From positions 214,668 to 278,667 of the forward strand of contig NZ_JBEHWS010000006.1 of NCBI RefSeq assembly GCF_040239565.1: 64,000 nucleotides of DNA. The letters run 5' to 3'. The translations under genes were made by a program, and so were the position numbers. Under the pieces are notes generated by a model. The model ran no database searches. It had not been told where the DNA came from and was given only the letters and a program-made list of their open reading frames with translations. Of this stretch, positions 53,147 through 62,466 are shown piece by piece (the first letter of the stretch is position 1; each line of letters begins with the position of its first letter). Origin of the DNA: Fulvimarina sp040239565 (GTDB taxonomy: Bacteria; Pseudomonadota; Alphaproteobacteria; Rhizobiales; Rhizobiaceae).

Positions 53147-54745
53147 ATGAGCCTTCTCGATCAGGAACCCCAATCCAACGTCGCCGAATTCACCGTTTCG
53201 GAGATTTCGATCTCGCTGAAGCGCACGGTGGAGGACGCCTTCGGCCATGTGCGGGTGCGCGGTGAGGTGTCGGGCTATCGCGGACCCCATTCCTCGGGAC
53301 ATGCCTATTTCGCGCTTAAGGACGACAAGTCGCGGATCGACGCGGTGATCTGGCGCGGCAGCTTTTCCAAGCTCGCCTTCAAGCCCCAGGAGGGGCTTGA
53401 GATTATCGCGACAGGGCGGCTGACGACTTATCCCGGCTCGTCGAAATACCAGATCGTCATCGAGGACGTGAAACCGGCCGGCGCCGGCGCGCTGATGGCG
53501 CTTCTCGACGAACGTCGCCGCATGCTGGAAGCGGAGGGACTCTTCGCGCCCGATCGCAAGAAGCGCCTGCCCTTCCTGCCCCGCGTCATCGGTGTCGTCA
53601 CCTCGCCGACGGGTGCCGTCATCCGCGATATCCGCCACCGGATCACCGATCGCTTTCCGGTCCATGTCCTCGTCTGGCCCGTGAAGGTTCAGGGCGAAGG
53701 CTCCGGAGACGCCGTGGCACGGGCAATCGCCGGCTTCAACGCACTTGAACCCGATGGGGCGATCCCGCGACCGGACGTGCTCATCGTCGCGCGCGGCGGG
53801 GGGAGCCTCGAAGATCTCTGGGGCTTCAACGACGAAGCGGTGGTCCGCGCGGCGGCCGATTCGGAGATTCCTCTCATCTCGGCCGTCGGGCACGAGACCG
53901 ACTGGACGCTGATCGACCACGTCGCCGACCGGCGAGCACCGACCCCGACGGGGGCGGCCGAGATCGCCGTTCCCGTGCGCGCCGACCTTCTCGCGGATGT
54001 CGCGGCCTTCCATGCGCGGCAGGGCAATGCCATCTCCCGCCGGCTCGACCATGACCGCCGGCAGGTCGCCCAGACCGCGCGGGCGCTTCCCTCGCCGGAT
54101 ATGCTGCTGGCGCTCCCCCGTCGGCGGCTGGACGACGCGGCCTCCGGGCTCGGCTCGCAGTTCCTGCTCGTCGTCTCCGAGCGGCGGCAGACATTCGGCG
54201 CCGTCTCTGCGCGCCTCTCGCTCTCGACCCTCGAAGCGGCGGTCCGCGAAAAGCGCGGCGTCCTTCGCCATGCCGCGCTCGAAGCCGAACAGGCGATGGC
54301 CGGGCGGCTCTCGCGCCAGCGCCAGCTCTTCCAGCGGATCACCGCGAACCTCCAGCCGATTGGCCTCAAGGCACGCAGTGAGGCAGCCCGTCTGAAGCTC
54401 GATACGGTGAGCGAACGCTTCGATCGCGCCCGCACGCGGCTGACGGAGGATCGCCGTGAGCGTCTCCGCCAGACCTGGCGTGTCGCATCCGGCCTCGGCC
54501 CGAAGCGCGTGCTGGAGCGCGGCTATGCCATTATCCGCGGCGAGGATGACGCGCCGATCACCGATCCGGCGCTTCTGTCACCCGGCACGGCCTTTGCCGT
54601 CGAATTTGCCGGAGACCGCAGAGTCGGAGCCTTGGCCAGTGGAGACGCGACGCCAGGCGGCAAGCGACCCGCAGCGCCCCGCAAGCGCCGGAAATCGCCG
54701 GTTGCAGAGGCCGAAAAAGCGCAGGGCAGCCTGTTCGAAGGCTAG
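53147..54745 (+). CDS. xseA: exodeoxyribonuclease VII large subunit
   Basis: A 532-residue XseA that, together with several copies of the small subunit XseB, degrades single-stranded DNA from both ends. The N-terminal OB-fold contains VRGEVSGYRGPHSSGHAYFA. The catalytic domain contains VVTSPTGAVIRDI, VARGGGSLEDLWGFND and ISAVGHETDWTLIDHVAD. A long helical region and a basic C-terminal tail follow. The stop overlaps the convergent miaA stop by 4 nt at CTAG. Confidence 0.95.
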   Translation: MSLLDQEPQSNVAEFTVSEISISLKRTVEDAFGHVRVRGEVSGYRGPHSSGHAYFALKDDKSRIDAVIWRGSFSKLAFKPQEGLEIIATGRLTTYPGSSKYQIVIEDVKPAGAGALMALLDERRRMLEAEGLFAPDRKKRLPFLPRVIGVVTSPTGAVIRDIRHRITDRFPVHVLVWPVKVQGEGSGDAVARAIAGFNALEPDGAIPRPDVLIVARGGGSLEDLWGFNDEAVVRAAADSEIPLISAVGHETDWTLIDHVADRRAPTPTGAAEIAVPVRADLLADVAAFHARQGNAISRRLDHDRRQVAQTARALPSPDMLLALPRRRLDDAASGLGSQFLLVVSERRQTFGAVSARLSLSTLEAAVREKRGVLRHAALEAEQAMAGRLSRQRQLFQRITANLQPIGLKARSEAARLKLDTVSERFDRARTRLTEDRRERLRQTWRVASGLGPKRVLERGYAIIRGEDDAPITDPALLSPGTAFAVEFAGDRRVGALASGDATPGGKRPAAPRKRRKSPVAEAEKAQGSLFEG

Positions 54746-55680
54746 GTTTTTACCGCCTCAAGCATAGGCTTGGTTCGCGAGAGCGCTTCCGCAACGTCAG
54801 GGCAACGAAGCCAGCTGTCGTCGAACTGATGGCGGAACCAGGTCTCCTGGCGCTTGGCATATTGCCGGGTCCGCGTGATGGCGCGTTCGCGGGCCGCGTC
54901 GATCATAGCTTCGCCAGCCAGCACTCCCGATAGCTCTGTGAAGCCAATCGCCTTTTCGACGAAACGCCCCTCTTCAGGCCGTCTGGCAAGATAATCGCGC
55001 ACCTCGTCCATCGCGCCGGCTTCCAGCATCTGGTCGAAACGCTTGGCGATCCGATCACGCAGAACCGCTCGATCCGGCGTCAGCACGATCTTCAGCGTGT
55101 TGTCTCCTTCGAGAATGCCCTCACCCCTGCCAGCCTGCAGCTCGCTCAGCGGCTTTCCCGTAGCCTCATAGATTTCCAGCGCGCGGACAATCCGCTGGCC
55201 GTCTTTCGGCTTCACCCGTTCCGCCGTCGCCGGATCGATGGACGAAAGCTTTTGGTGAAGCATCTCCGGTCCATCCTCCACCAGCCGCGCCCTCCATTTA
55301 TCGCGAATGGCCGCAGGCACCTGTGGCATTGAATCAAGCAACCCCAGCAGTGCCTTGAAATAGAGCCCCGTGCCGCCGCAAAAGATCGGCATCCGGCTCT
55401 TTGCCCGGCATGCATCGAGAACAGTCGCAGCCTCGCGCACATAACGCCCCGCCGACATCGGCTCGTCGGCTGCAAGATGCCCATAGAGGGCATGGGGCAC
55501 GGCCTCTTCATCCTGTTCGGTAGGTCGCGCCGTCAGGATCGGCAAATCGCGATAGACCTGTAGCGAATCGGCGTTGACGATCCACCCGTCGAGGCGCTGC
55601 GCCAGATCGAGAGCAAGGCGTGACTTGCCGCTCGCGGTCGGCCCGGCTATCAGGACGGCCTCTGGAACCTTGTCGGTCAG
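54742..55680 (-). CDS. miaA: tRNA dimethylallyltransferase
   Basis: MiaA adds a dimethylallyl group to A37 of tRNAs reading UNN codons. The P-loop IAGPTASGKSRLA, the NADSLQVYRDLPILTARPT motif, FCGGTGLYFKALL and RQYAKRQETWFRHQ confirm the family. The start is a problem: the frame has no ATG near the expected place. CTG at 55680 with GAAGAGG upstream is one option. The only in-frame ATG, at 55815, would run 120 nt into the divergent serB. An ATG at 55697 sits in another frame and would join perfectly if a four-A run at 55683-55686 had five A. A one-base deletion or sequence error there is therefore possible. Confidence 0.9.
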   Translation of the reverse strand: MTDKVPEAVLIAGPTASGKSRLALDLAQRLDGWIVNADSLQVYRDLPILTARPTEQDEEAVPHALYGHLAADEPMSAGRYVREAATVLDACRAKSRMPIFCGGTGLYFKALLGLLDSMPQVPAAIRDKWRARLVEDGPEMLHQKLSSIDPATAERVKPKDGQRIVRALEIYEATGKPLSELQAGRGEGILEGDNTLKIVLTPDRAVLRDRIAKRFDQMLEAGAMDEVRDYLARRPEEGRFVEKAIGFTELSGVLAGEAMIDAARERAITRTRQYAKRQETWFRHQFDDSWLRCPDVAEALSRTKPMLEAVKT

Positions 55681-55695
55681 GATTTTCGCCTCTTC

Positions 55696-56583
55696 ATGTT
55701 CGTCGCAACCCTGATCGCCCCGCCAAGTTCCGCCGGCCTGGAGACTGGGCTGATCGTGAAAATTGCCGACGTTCTCGGCTATGTCACTTCCGAAGACAAG
55801 CTGCACCCGACCCACGCCTCGGACCTCGTCCTAGACCGCGAGCCCCTGCCCGGCGCATGGGAGGCCGCCCGCCGTCTCGCCGCCAGCCAGCGTATCGATG
55901 CCGTGCTGCAGCCGACCGAAAACCGCCGGAAGTCGATCCTGATCGCCGACATGGACTCCACCATGATCGATCAGGAGTGCATCGACGAACTCGCCGCCGA
56001 GATCGGGGCGAAGGAAGCGGTCTCGCAGATCACCGCGCGGGCGATGAACGGCGAGATCGAGTTCGAATCCGCCCTTAGAGAGCGTGTGGCCCTCCTCAAG
56101 GGCCTGCCGACAAGCGTTATCGCAAAGGTTATCGAAGAGCGCATTACTTTCGCCGCCGGCGGCGAAACGCTGGTCGCGACCATGGTGGCAAACGATGGCT
56201 ATGCGGCTCTGGTCTCCGGCGGCTTCACCGCGTTCACCGAGGTGATCGCTGGCAAGCTCGGCTTCGACGAGACCCGCGCCAACACCCTGCTGGAAGAAAA
56301 CGGCACACTGACCGGCAAGGTCGCGGAACCCATCCTTGGATCGGATGCCAAGGTGGCTGCCCTCACCGAGATCGCCCAGATGCGCGGCTTCGACGTTCGC
56401 GATGCGGTTGCGGTCGGAGACGGCGCGAACGATCTCGGCATGATCCGCCTAGCCGGTGCCGGCGTCGCGCTCCACGCCAAGCCCTCGGTTGCAGCGAGCG
56501 CCGAACATCGCATCGATTTCGGCGACCTCACCGCGCTTCTTTATATGCAGGGCTATCGCGCAAACGAAATCGTCGATCGGTAA
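55696..56583 (+). CDS. serB: phosphoserine phosphatase
   Basis: A 295-residue HAD-family phosphatase for the last step of serine synthesis. The nucleophile loop IADMDSTMIDQECIDELA is near residues 77-94. Motif II/III elements follow (LVSGGFTAF), and motif IV is VAVGDGANDLGMIRLAG. The N-terminal about 70 residues form the usual ACT-like extension of rhizobial SerB. It is divergent from miaA with no intergenic DNA; the two start regions share the CATG at 55695-55698. Confidence 0.94.
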   Translation: MFVATLIAPPSSAGLETGLIVKIADVLGYVTSEDKLHPTHASDLVLDREPLPGAWEAARRLAASQRIDAVLQPTENRRKSILIADMDSTMIDQECIDELAAEIGAKEAVSQITARAMNGEIEFESALRERVALLKGLPTSVIAKVIEERITFAAGGETLVATMVANDGYAALVSGGFTAFTEVIAGKLGFDETRANTLLEENGTLTGKVAEPILGSDAKVAALTEIAQMRGFDVRDAVAVGDGANDLGMIRLAGAGVALHAKPSVAASAEHRIDFGDLTALLYMQGYRANEIVDR

Positions 56584-56876
56584 GCCTCCTTCGCTTCCTC
56601 CGACTCCGCCCCGAAGAAGCCCAGCCGACGGCTGAGATCATCCACGCGGCTCGAAACTTGGCGGCGGCAGCAAAAAAATTTGGCTCCGTTCAAACCGCTT
56701 TCCTGTTGTGGCTAGCTGCCGAAAATTGCAGACGAAATCGGTCGATCCGCTGCCCTCGTTTCCCCCGCCGGGTTAGCGTGATGTGGCCGTGGGTCGTATA
56801 CAATCCATTGACATGTTAGCTGTCCACGCGCTCCAGTGCCTCGCAGGAAGCATCAGACTTCCGGGAGGAGGACCCT
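56584..56876. other. intergenic region before the alpha/beta-hydrolase gene (293 nt)
   Basis: No gene is supported. The stretch 56660-56720 is less GC-rich. The end contains a very strong ribosome site (GGGAGGAGG) for the following gene. No clear operator or terminator was recognised. Confidence 0.35.
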
Positions 56877-58817
56877 ATGAATCGCACAGGATGGCTGCTC
56901 AGTGCGGCCATGATTTCGCTTGTTGCCGCGAGCGGCACGGACAGTCAGGCGCGTGTCGTCGGCTTCGAGGTCGAAAGTCGCGAAGCCGCCTATGAGGGCA
57001 AGAGCTTCGGCAAGACCGGAGCCTACGAGCGGATCGACGCAACGGCCCACCTCGCCATCGATCCGAAATCCGAGCGCGGCCAGACGATCGTCGATCTCGA
57101 CAAAGCCCCGGTGAACGCGAACGGCGAGGTCGAATTCTCGACCAGGGTAACGATCCTCACTCCCACGGACGCCTCCAAGGGCTCCGGAACGATGTTCTAC
57201 GAAGTCCCCAACAGAGGCCGCAATCTCAGCTTCGCGCTCCTGAACTTCGTGACGTCGGTGGAAGGGACATTCTCCGTCGATGATCCGGGCGACGGCTTTC
57301 TCATGTCGGAGGGCCATACCCTCGTCTGGAGCGGCTGGCAGACCGGGCTCGATGAAGGGTCGCTCCAGATGGAGCTGCCGGTGCTGCCCGAGGTGACCGG
57401 CCAGTCGCGCGAGGAGTTCATCTTCGACAAGGACGGCGAGACCCAGACCGTGTCGCTGACCTATCCGGCGGCAAGCACCGAGCCCGGCGAAGCGACGCTC
57501 ACCGTTCGCGCCAAGCCGGGCGACGAGCGTTCAACGCCGGATGGCGTCTCCTTCCGCTATTTGGACGAGACCTCGATCGAGATCACGCGGCCGGAGAGCA
57601 TGGACGACGGCGCGATCTACGAGTTCATCTATCCGGCAAAGGACGCGCTGCCCATGGGCCTTGCCTTCGTGGCGACGGCCGACGTCGTCTCGTTCCTGCG
57701 CGGCAATGGCGGCGGGGAGGTGGAGAACCCGATCTCGGGCATCAATCATACGATCGGCATGGGCATTTCCCAATCCGGCCGGTTCCTCCGCGACTTCATC
57801 TATCAGGGCTTCAATGCCGACGAGGGCGGTGCGCAGGTCTTCGACGGGGCGATGCCGCACATCGCCGGCTCGCGGAAGACCTTCACGAATTACAGCTTCG
57901 CCCAGCCGGGCCGCTATTCGCGCCAGCATGAGGATCACGATTATCCGGGAGACCAGTTCCCGTTCACATATGCCGAGACCAGCGATCCGCTGAGCGGCGA
58001 GAGCGGCAGCATCCTGACCGCCTGCGAGGAGACGGACACCTGCCCGTTGGTGATCCACACGGACACCTCCACCGAGTTCTGGCAGGCGCGGTCTTCGCTG
58101 GTCTCCACCTCTCCCTCCGGCGAAGCGCTGACCATGCCTGACGGTGTGCGGCTCTATTTCATCGCAGGCGCGCCGCACTTCAACGCGTGGGAGTCGAGCT
58201 CGAAGGAGAACGAGACCTGCGTTTACCCGTCCAACCCGGCGAGCGCCGCCCCCACCATGCGAGCCCTCGTCGCGAACATGGAGGCCTGGGTTACGGGCGG
58301 TGAGACGCCGCCGGACAGCGTCTTTCCCGGTCTTTCGGGCGACGATATCGTCGCGCCCGATGCGCTAGAGCTACCGGTGCTGGACGGCGAGAGGCCCAGC
58401 CCCATGCCCAACCCGCTGGCGGTGATGGACCATTCCAGCCTGCCGCCGAAGGCCGGCGAGACCTATGACGTCATGGTTCCGAAGACCGACGAGGACGGCC
58501 TGCCCATGGGCGGCGTCGAGGAGCCGGTGATCGCGGCCCCGATCGGCACCTATTGGGGCTGGAACCTGCGGGCGGAAGGCTTCGCCCCCGGCGATCTCTG
58601 CAGCCTGACGGGAAGTTTCGTGGCGTTTCCGAAGGAGGATGGTTCGAACTCCGACGCCCGCACGCCGCTCTCGGAACGCTATGCCGATGCGGACGCCTAT
58701 CGGAGCGAGGCGCAGGCGGCAGCCGAAGCGCTCGTCGAAAAGCGCCTTATGCGCGCCGAGGATGTGGAAACCATCGTCGACAGTGCCACGGCCCGCTTCG
58801 AGACGGCTGTGCAATAA
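56877..58817 (+). CDS. exported alpha/beta-hydrolase domain-containing protein
   Basis: A 646-residue protein with a signal peptide (MNRTGWLLSAAMISLVAASG). It matches the large alpha/beta-hydrolase-domain family in which the nucleophile serine lies in GISQSGRFLRDFIYQGFN near residue 298. Early conserved pieces are GFEVESREAAYEGKSFG and MFYEVPNRGRN, followed by HTLVWSGWQ. Several cysteines probably form disulfides (ACEETDTCPL; ETCVYP). The C-terminal part contains FVAFPKEDGSNSDARTPLSE, also typical. Substrates of the family are unknown; an esterase role is inferred. It has no cotranscribed partner. Confidence 0.82.
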   Translation: MNRTGWLLSAAMISLVAASGTDSQARVVGFEVESREAAYEGKSFGKTGAYERIDATAHLAIDPKSERGQTIVDLDKAPVNANGEVEFSTRVTILTPTDASKGSGTMFYEVPNRGRNLSFALLNFVTSVEGTFSVDDPGDGFLMSEGHTLVWSGWQTGLDEGSLQMELPVLPEVTGQSREEFIFDKDGETQTVSLTYPAASTEPGEATLTVRAKPGDERSTPDGVSFRYLDETSIEITRPESMDDGAIYEFIYPAKDALPMGLAFVATADVVSFLRGNGGGEVENPISGINHTIGMGISQSGRFLRDFIYQGFNADEGGAQVFDGAMPHIAGSRKTFTNYSFAQPGRYSRQHEDHDYPGDQFPFTYAETSDPLSGESGSILTACEETDTCPLVIHTDTSTEFWQARSSLVSTSPSGEALTMPDGVRLYFIAGAPHFNAWESSSKENETCVYPSNPASAAPTMRALVANMEAWVTGGETPPDSVFPGLSGDDIVAPDALELPVLDGERPSPMPNPLAVMDHSSLPPKAGETYDVMVPKTDEDGLPMGGVEEPVIAAPIGTYWGWNLRAEGFAPGDLCSLTGSFVAFPKEDGSNSDARTPLSERYADADAYRSEAQAAAEALVEKRLMRAEDVETIVDSATARFETAVQ

Positions 58818-58832
58818 GGTCAGACGGAAAGC

Positions 58833-58870
58833 GCGCACTCTCCTGCCCCCGACGAGGGATGAGAGTGTGC
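58833..58870 (+). terminator. terminator-like inverted repeat after the hydrolase gene
   Basis: GCGCACTCTC at 58833-58842 pairs with GAGAGTGTGC at 58861-58870 (one G-T mismatch, 18-nt loop). There is no T-tract. It lies between the convergent hydrolase and moaE genes. Confidence 0.4.
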
Positions 58871-58942
58871 ACGCCCTACGCCAAATGTGACGTCAGCAAT
58901 CGGCCGATGCCGCACCGTCCAGCAGGACGGCCGAGCAACGTG

Positions 58943-59545
58943 TCAAATCTTATGCCAACGATCCTCGGCCGCCTCGTCGGTCGCCTTTGACTCCACCCAG
59001 CCGCCGACGCTTCCGTCCTTCAGGTGCTCGCGCTTCCAGAAGGGGGCCTTGGTCTTCATGAAGTCCATGATGAAGGATGCCGCCTCGAAGGCCGCGCCGC
59101 GGTGTCTGGAGGAGCAGGCAACAAAGACGATCTCCTCGCCGGGCGCGATCTTGCCGTAGCGATGAGCCGCGCGCACCGCGATCAGCGGCCAGCGCTGGGC
59201 AGCCTCCTCGGCGATCTTGCGGATTTCCTGCTCGGCCATGCCCGGATAATGTTCGAGTTCCAGAGCCGAGAGACGGCCATCCTCGTCGCGGCAGAAACCT
59301 GAAAAGGTGACGAGCGCACCGGCATCGCTTTCACCGGAAAGCGCCATGGTCTCGGCCGCGATATCGATGCGCTCGGCAGAAACGGTCACCTTTGGAGCGA
59401 TGGCTTTACGCGCTTCCGGCTCACGCATTTCCGCACCGGGCGCCAGTCCTTCCGGCCTCAGGGTCCTGGAGCCTTCGCTCCGGTCGTACATCGACGCAGC
59501 CATATCGCGATGAACGTCACGCGGGGTTTCCTCGTCGGCGCTCAT
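58943..59545 (-). CDS. moaE: molybdopterin synthase catalytic subunit MoaE, with N-terminal extension
   Basis: MoaE is the large subunit of molybdopterin synthase, which inserts two sulfurs into precursor Z. Family motifs are GALVTFSGFCRDED, LELEHYPGMAE, RYGKIAPGEEIVFVACSSRHRG and MKTKAPFWKRE, the latter with the active-site lysines. From the ATG at 59545 the protein has 200 residues, with about 50 hydrophilic residues before the domain. The ATG at 59428 would give a protein closer to the usual 150-160 residues. The first ATG is only 3 nt from the moaD stop, which favours coupling and the long form. Confidence 0.92.
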   Translation of the reverse strand: MSADEETPRDVHRDMAASMYDRSEGSRTLRPEGLAPGAEMREPEARKAIAPKVTVSAERIDIAAETMALSGESDAGALVTFSGFCRDEDGRLSALELEHYPGMAEQEIRKIAEEAAQRWPLIAVRAAHRYGKIAPGEEIVFVACSSRHRGAAFEAASFIMDFMKTKAPFWKREHLKDGSVGGWVESKATDEAAEDRWHKI

Positions 59546-59548
59546 CGG

Positions 59549-59800
59549 TCAGCCACCCGTCATCGGTGGGAACAGGGCGACTTCCTTCGCACCGGCGAGC
59601 GGCTCGGAATGGTCGACATGCTCCTGATCGATCGCGACCCGGATGATCTCCGGCGCCTGAAGCGCAAATTCGTAGTTCTCGCCGCGACCCTTCAGCCAGC
59701 CGAGGAGATCGGCGACCGTCACAACGCCGGCCGGCAGTGCGACTTCTTCATCCGCAACGCCGATGCGCTCGCGCACCCAGGCGAAATAGCTGAGCTTCAT
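59549..59800 (-). CDS. moaD: molybdopterin synthase sulfur carrier subunit MoaD
   Basis: An 83-residue ubiquitin-like protein ending in the required Gly-Gly (FPPMTGG), which carries the thiocarboxylate sulfur to MoaE. The N-terminal strand KLSYFAWVRERIG and the middle TVADLLGWLKGRG fit the family. It lies directly upstream of moaE, with the stop and the moaE ATG nearly touching. pgsA, often found next to moaDE in rhizobia, is not here. Confidence 0.93.
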   Translation of the reverse strand: MKLSYFAWVRERIGVADEEVALPAGVVTVADLLGWLKGRGENYEFALQAPEIIRVAIDQEHVDHSEPLAGAKEVALFPPMTGG

Positions 59801-59902
59801 ATCGATTGCCTCGAAACGTCGTGTTCTTTCGTTCCCCGAGAGATAGTCACCCGGGAAATGCCGGTAAAGCCATCCGTTGGTCCGGAGACGTTGAGCGGCG
59901 AC

Positions 59903-60304
59903 TCAGTCCTCGCCCTCGTATTCGGCGTCGGTCACCTTTTCCAACCAGTCGATATGGCTGCCGTCGAGCCGCTCTTGCACGGCGATATGGGTCATCGCGC
60001 TGTCGCTCGTCGCGCCGTGCCAGTGCTTTTCGCCCGGCGCGAACATCACCACATCGCCAACTTGAACCTCTTCGATCTCGCCGCAATCGCGCTGAACGCG
60101 GCCCTTGCCTTCGGTGATGTAAAGCGTCTGGCCAAGCGGATGGGTGTGCCAAGCCGTGCGCGCGCCCGGTTGGAAGGTGACGCGGACGCCATTGACCCGG
60201 GCCGGATCCGGCGCCGCGAAGAGCCGCTCGATCTGAACGTCTCCGGTGAAATATTCCGTTGGCGCCGGATGAATGGACCGGTCTTCACCGCGCTGAATAT
60301 CCAT
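59903..60304 (-). CDS. cupin-domain protein
   Basis: A 133-residue single-domain cupin. The metal-binding histidines are in TAWHTHPLGQTLYITEG (motif 1) and GEKHWHGA (motif 2). It resembles the small cupin family around (R)-mandelonitrile lyase-type and carboxymuconolactone-linked proteins. The activity is unknown. ATG 60304 is selected for its GGAG site; the upstream ATG at 60349 is less likely. It lies between the moa genes and pepP on the same strand. Confidence 0.8.
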   Translation of the reverse strand: MDIQRGEDRSIHPAPTEYFTGDVQIERLFAAPDPARVNGVRVTFQPGARTAWHTHPLGQTLYITEGKGRVQRDCGEIEEVQVGDVVMFAPGEKHWHGATSDSAMTHIAVQERLDGSHIDWLEKVTDAEYEGED

Positions 60305-60375
60305 CTCTCGCTTCACTCCCTGAGCCGTGCCAATGCGGGGCGGCACCACTTCGTCTCAATGGATCAACTACTTGA

Positions 60376-62202
60376 TCATATGAGCGGGCGCGTCGCTTCG
60401 GCAAGCCAACTCGCTTCCGCGGGATCGAGGAAGGGCGTGATCTCCTCGGCTACACGCGCGTGATAGGCGTCGAGCCAATCGCGTTCTTCCGGCACGAGGA
60501 GGGATGGATCGATCAGGCGGCGGTCGATCGGGCAGAGCGTCAGCGTCTCGAAGCCGAGCATCGGCGTTTCGCCGCCTGGGATCTCGGAAGGCGGCGTGAC
60601 GAGAACGAGATTCTCGATGCGAATGCCGTATGCCCCTTCCTTGTAATAGCCCGGCTCGTTCGAAACGATCATGCCGGGCTCGAGCGCCACCATGCCCCGC
60701 CGCGAGATCGATTGGGGGCCCTCGTGCACCGCAAGGAAGGCGCCGACGCCATGGCCCGTGCCATGGGCATAGTCGACGCCGGCCTTCCACAATGCGGTGC
60801 GGGCGAGGACGTCGATATCGACGCCGCGCGAACCCTTGGGAAAGCGCGCGAGAGAAATGCCGATCATGCCCTTCAGGACCAGCGTGAACATGCGGCGCAT
60901 CTCGTCCGTGGGCTCACCGACCGGCATCGTCCTGGTGATATCGGTCGTTCCATCGCGATATTGCCCGCCGGAGTCGAGCAGGAAGAGCTCGCCTGCCTGA
61001 AGCGCACGGTCGGACTCCGTGTTGACTCGGTAGTGGACGACGGCCCCATGGGGTCCGGAGCCTGAAATCGTGTCGAAGGAGATATCCTGAAGCGGCTGCC
61101 CCTCGGCTTCGCCGAAGCGGCGACGGCTTTCCTCCAGCGCCTTCGCGACTTCGATTTCGGTGATCGAGCCGGGCGCCTGCTGATCGAGCCATGCAAGAAA
61201 GGCAACCATTGCGGCCCCGTCGCGCCGGTGCGCTGCACGGCTGCCTGCGATCTCGGCTTCGTTCTTCTTCGCCCGCAGGGATTTCACCGGATCGTCCATC
61301 GCGACGACCGTGCCGCCGGCATCGGCCACGATCTCACCGATCGCCGCGACCGCCAGGGTCTTGTCGAGGCCGATCTGAGTCGCTTCCGACATGATGCGCA
61401 GCTCGTCCGCGAAGGCGTCGTAGGGTTTCACGGTCGCAACGGCTTCGAGGGCCGGGCGCGTCTCGTCGTCGAGCTTTTGCGGATCGATGAAGAGTGTCGC
61501 CTCTCCATCCTTCGTGACCGAAGCGAAGGAGAGAACGAGCGGCGTGTGCTCCACGTCCTTGCCGCGAATGTTGAAGAGCCACGAAACCGAGGCCGGGTCG
61601 GTTAACACGGTGAGATCGCATTTCGCCTTGCGAACGGCCTCGGCCACCTCCGCGATCTTGTCTGCCGCCGATTTACCGGCGAATTCGATCGGATGGAGCG
61701 CAACCGGCGAGCCAGAAGCGGCAGGCCTGTCCTCCCAAAGGAGGTCTACCGGGTTCTCGTCGAGCGTGACGAGCCGGCCCCGTTCAGCTTCAAGCACCTC
61801 CTTCAGGCGTTCGGCGCCCGAGATGGTCGTCAGCCAGGGATCGATACCGACGGCAAGGCCCTTCGCATACTCCTTGAGATATTCGTTGAGGGAGGTCTCC
61901 ACCGAAGAGACTGGCTCGAACGCATTCGTATCGATCTGTTCACGCAGCTGGATTGTGTAGCGCCCATCGGAGAGAACCGCCGCGCGGTTCGGCAGCAAGA
62001 CGGCGGTGCCGGCCGATCCCGTAAAGCCCGTCAGCCATTTGAGGCGCGCATCGCGCTCGGGGATGTATTCGTTCTGGTGCCGATCGGCTCGGGGCACGAC
62101 GAAGCCGTCGACGCCCAGTGTTTTCAGGCGCGAACGCAGCCTTGCCAGCCGATCCGCGCTTTTCGAGGAGTCGCTGACCTCGTCGAAACTCTGAAACATC
62201 AC
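60376..62202 (-). CDS. pepP: Xaa-Pro aminopeptidase (aminopeptidase P family, M24B)
   Basis: A 608-residue cytosolic dimetal peptidase that removes N-terminal residues next to proline. Two N-terminal creatinase-like domains (WLTGFTGSAGTAVLLP near residue 55) precede the catalytic pita-bread domain. The metal ligands are seen in LLDSGGQYRDGTTDITRTM (two Asp), HGTGHGVGAFLAVHEGP (His), GMIVSNEPGYY and a late Glu in ENLVLV. The length matches the long eukaryotic-like APP1 class common in rhizobia. Two tandem ATGs stand at the start. Confidence 0.92.
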   Translation of the reverse strand: MMFQSFDEVSDSSKSADRLARLRSRLKTLGVDGFVVPRADRHQNEYIPERDARLKWLTGFTGSAGTAVLLPNRAAVLSDGRYTIQLREQIDTNAFEPVSSVETSLNEYLKEYAKGLAVGIDPWLTTISGAERLKEVLEAERGRLVTLDENPVDLLWEDRPAASGSPVALHPIEFAGKSAADKIAEVAEAVRKAKCDLTVLTDPASVSWLFNIRGKDVEHTPLVLSFASVTKDGEATLFIDPQKLDDETRPALEAVATVKPYDAFADELRIMSEATQIGLDKTLAVAAIGEIVADAGGTVVAMDDPVKSLRAKKNEAEIAGSRAAHRRDGAAMVAFLAWLDQQAPGSITEIEVAKALEESRRRFGEAEGQPLQDISFDTISGSGPHGAVVHYRVNTESDRALQAGELFLLDSGGQYRDGTTDITRTMPVGEPTDEMRRMFTLVLKGMIGISLARFPKGSRGVDIDVLARTALWKAGVDYAHGTGHGVGAFLAVHEGPQSISRRGMVALEPGMIVSNEPGYYKEGAYGIRIENLVLVTPPSEIPGGETPMLGFETLTLCPIDRRLIDPSLLVPEERDWLDAYHARVAEEITPFLDPAEASWLAEATRPLI

Positions 62203-62466
62203 CGGCTTCCCTCAATCCCCGTTTCTCGCAGTACAGAACCCGCTCCTTATCGCGTCCACGCGACCTGCGCGAGGGCAACGGACCCACCACGAAGCCCCCC
62301 GGACAGATCGAAAGCGGCTTATCAAAGCCTTAACACCCGTTCATTTTGCATTGCAGCAAATGCGAGGGAGCTATGCATACCGGTGCCTGCCAGACTCCGT
62401 CCGCATCCTCCATATTGTGTTGCAGGGAGACAGACAGCCAACGCTATCCAAAAGGGGAATACTGGC
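62203..62466. other. divergent intergenic region between pepP and the small protein gene
   Basis: Contains the control regions of both genes. A TTTGC-N6-GCAAA inverted repeat at 62345-62360 is the only pattern noted. No other gene is seen. Confidence 0.35.
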
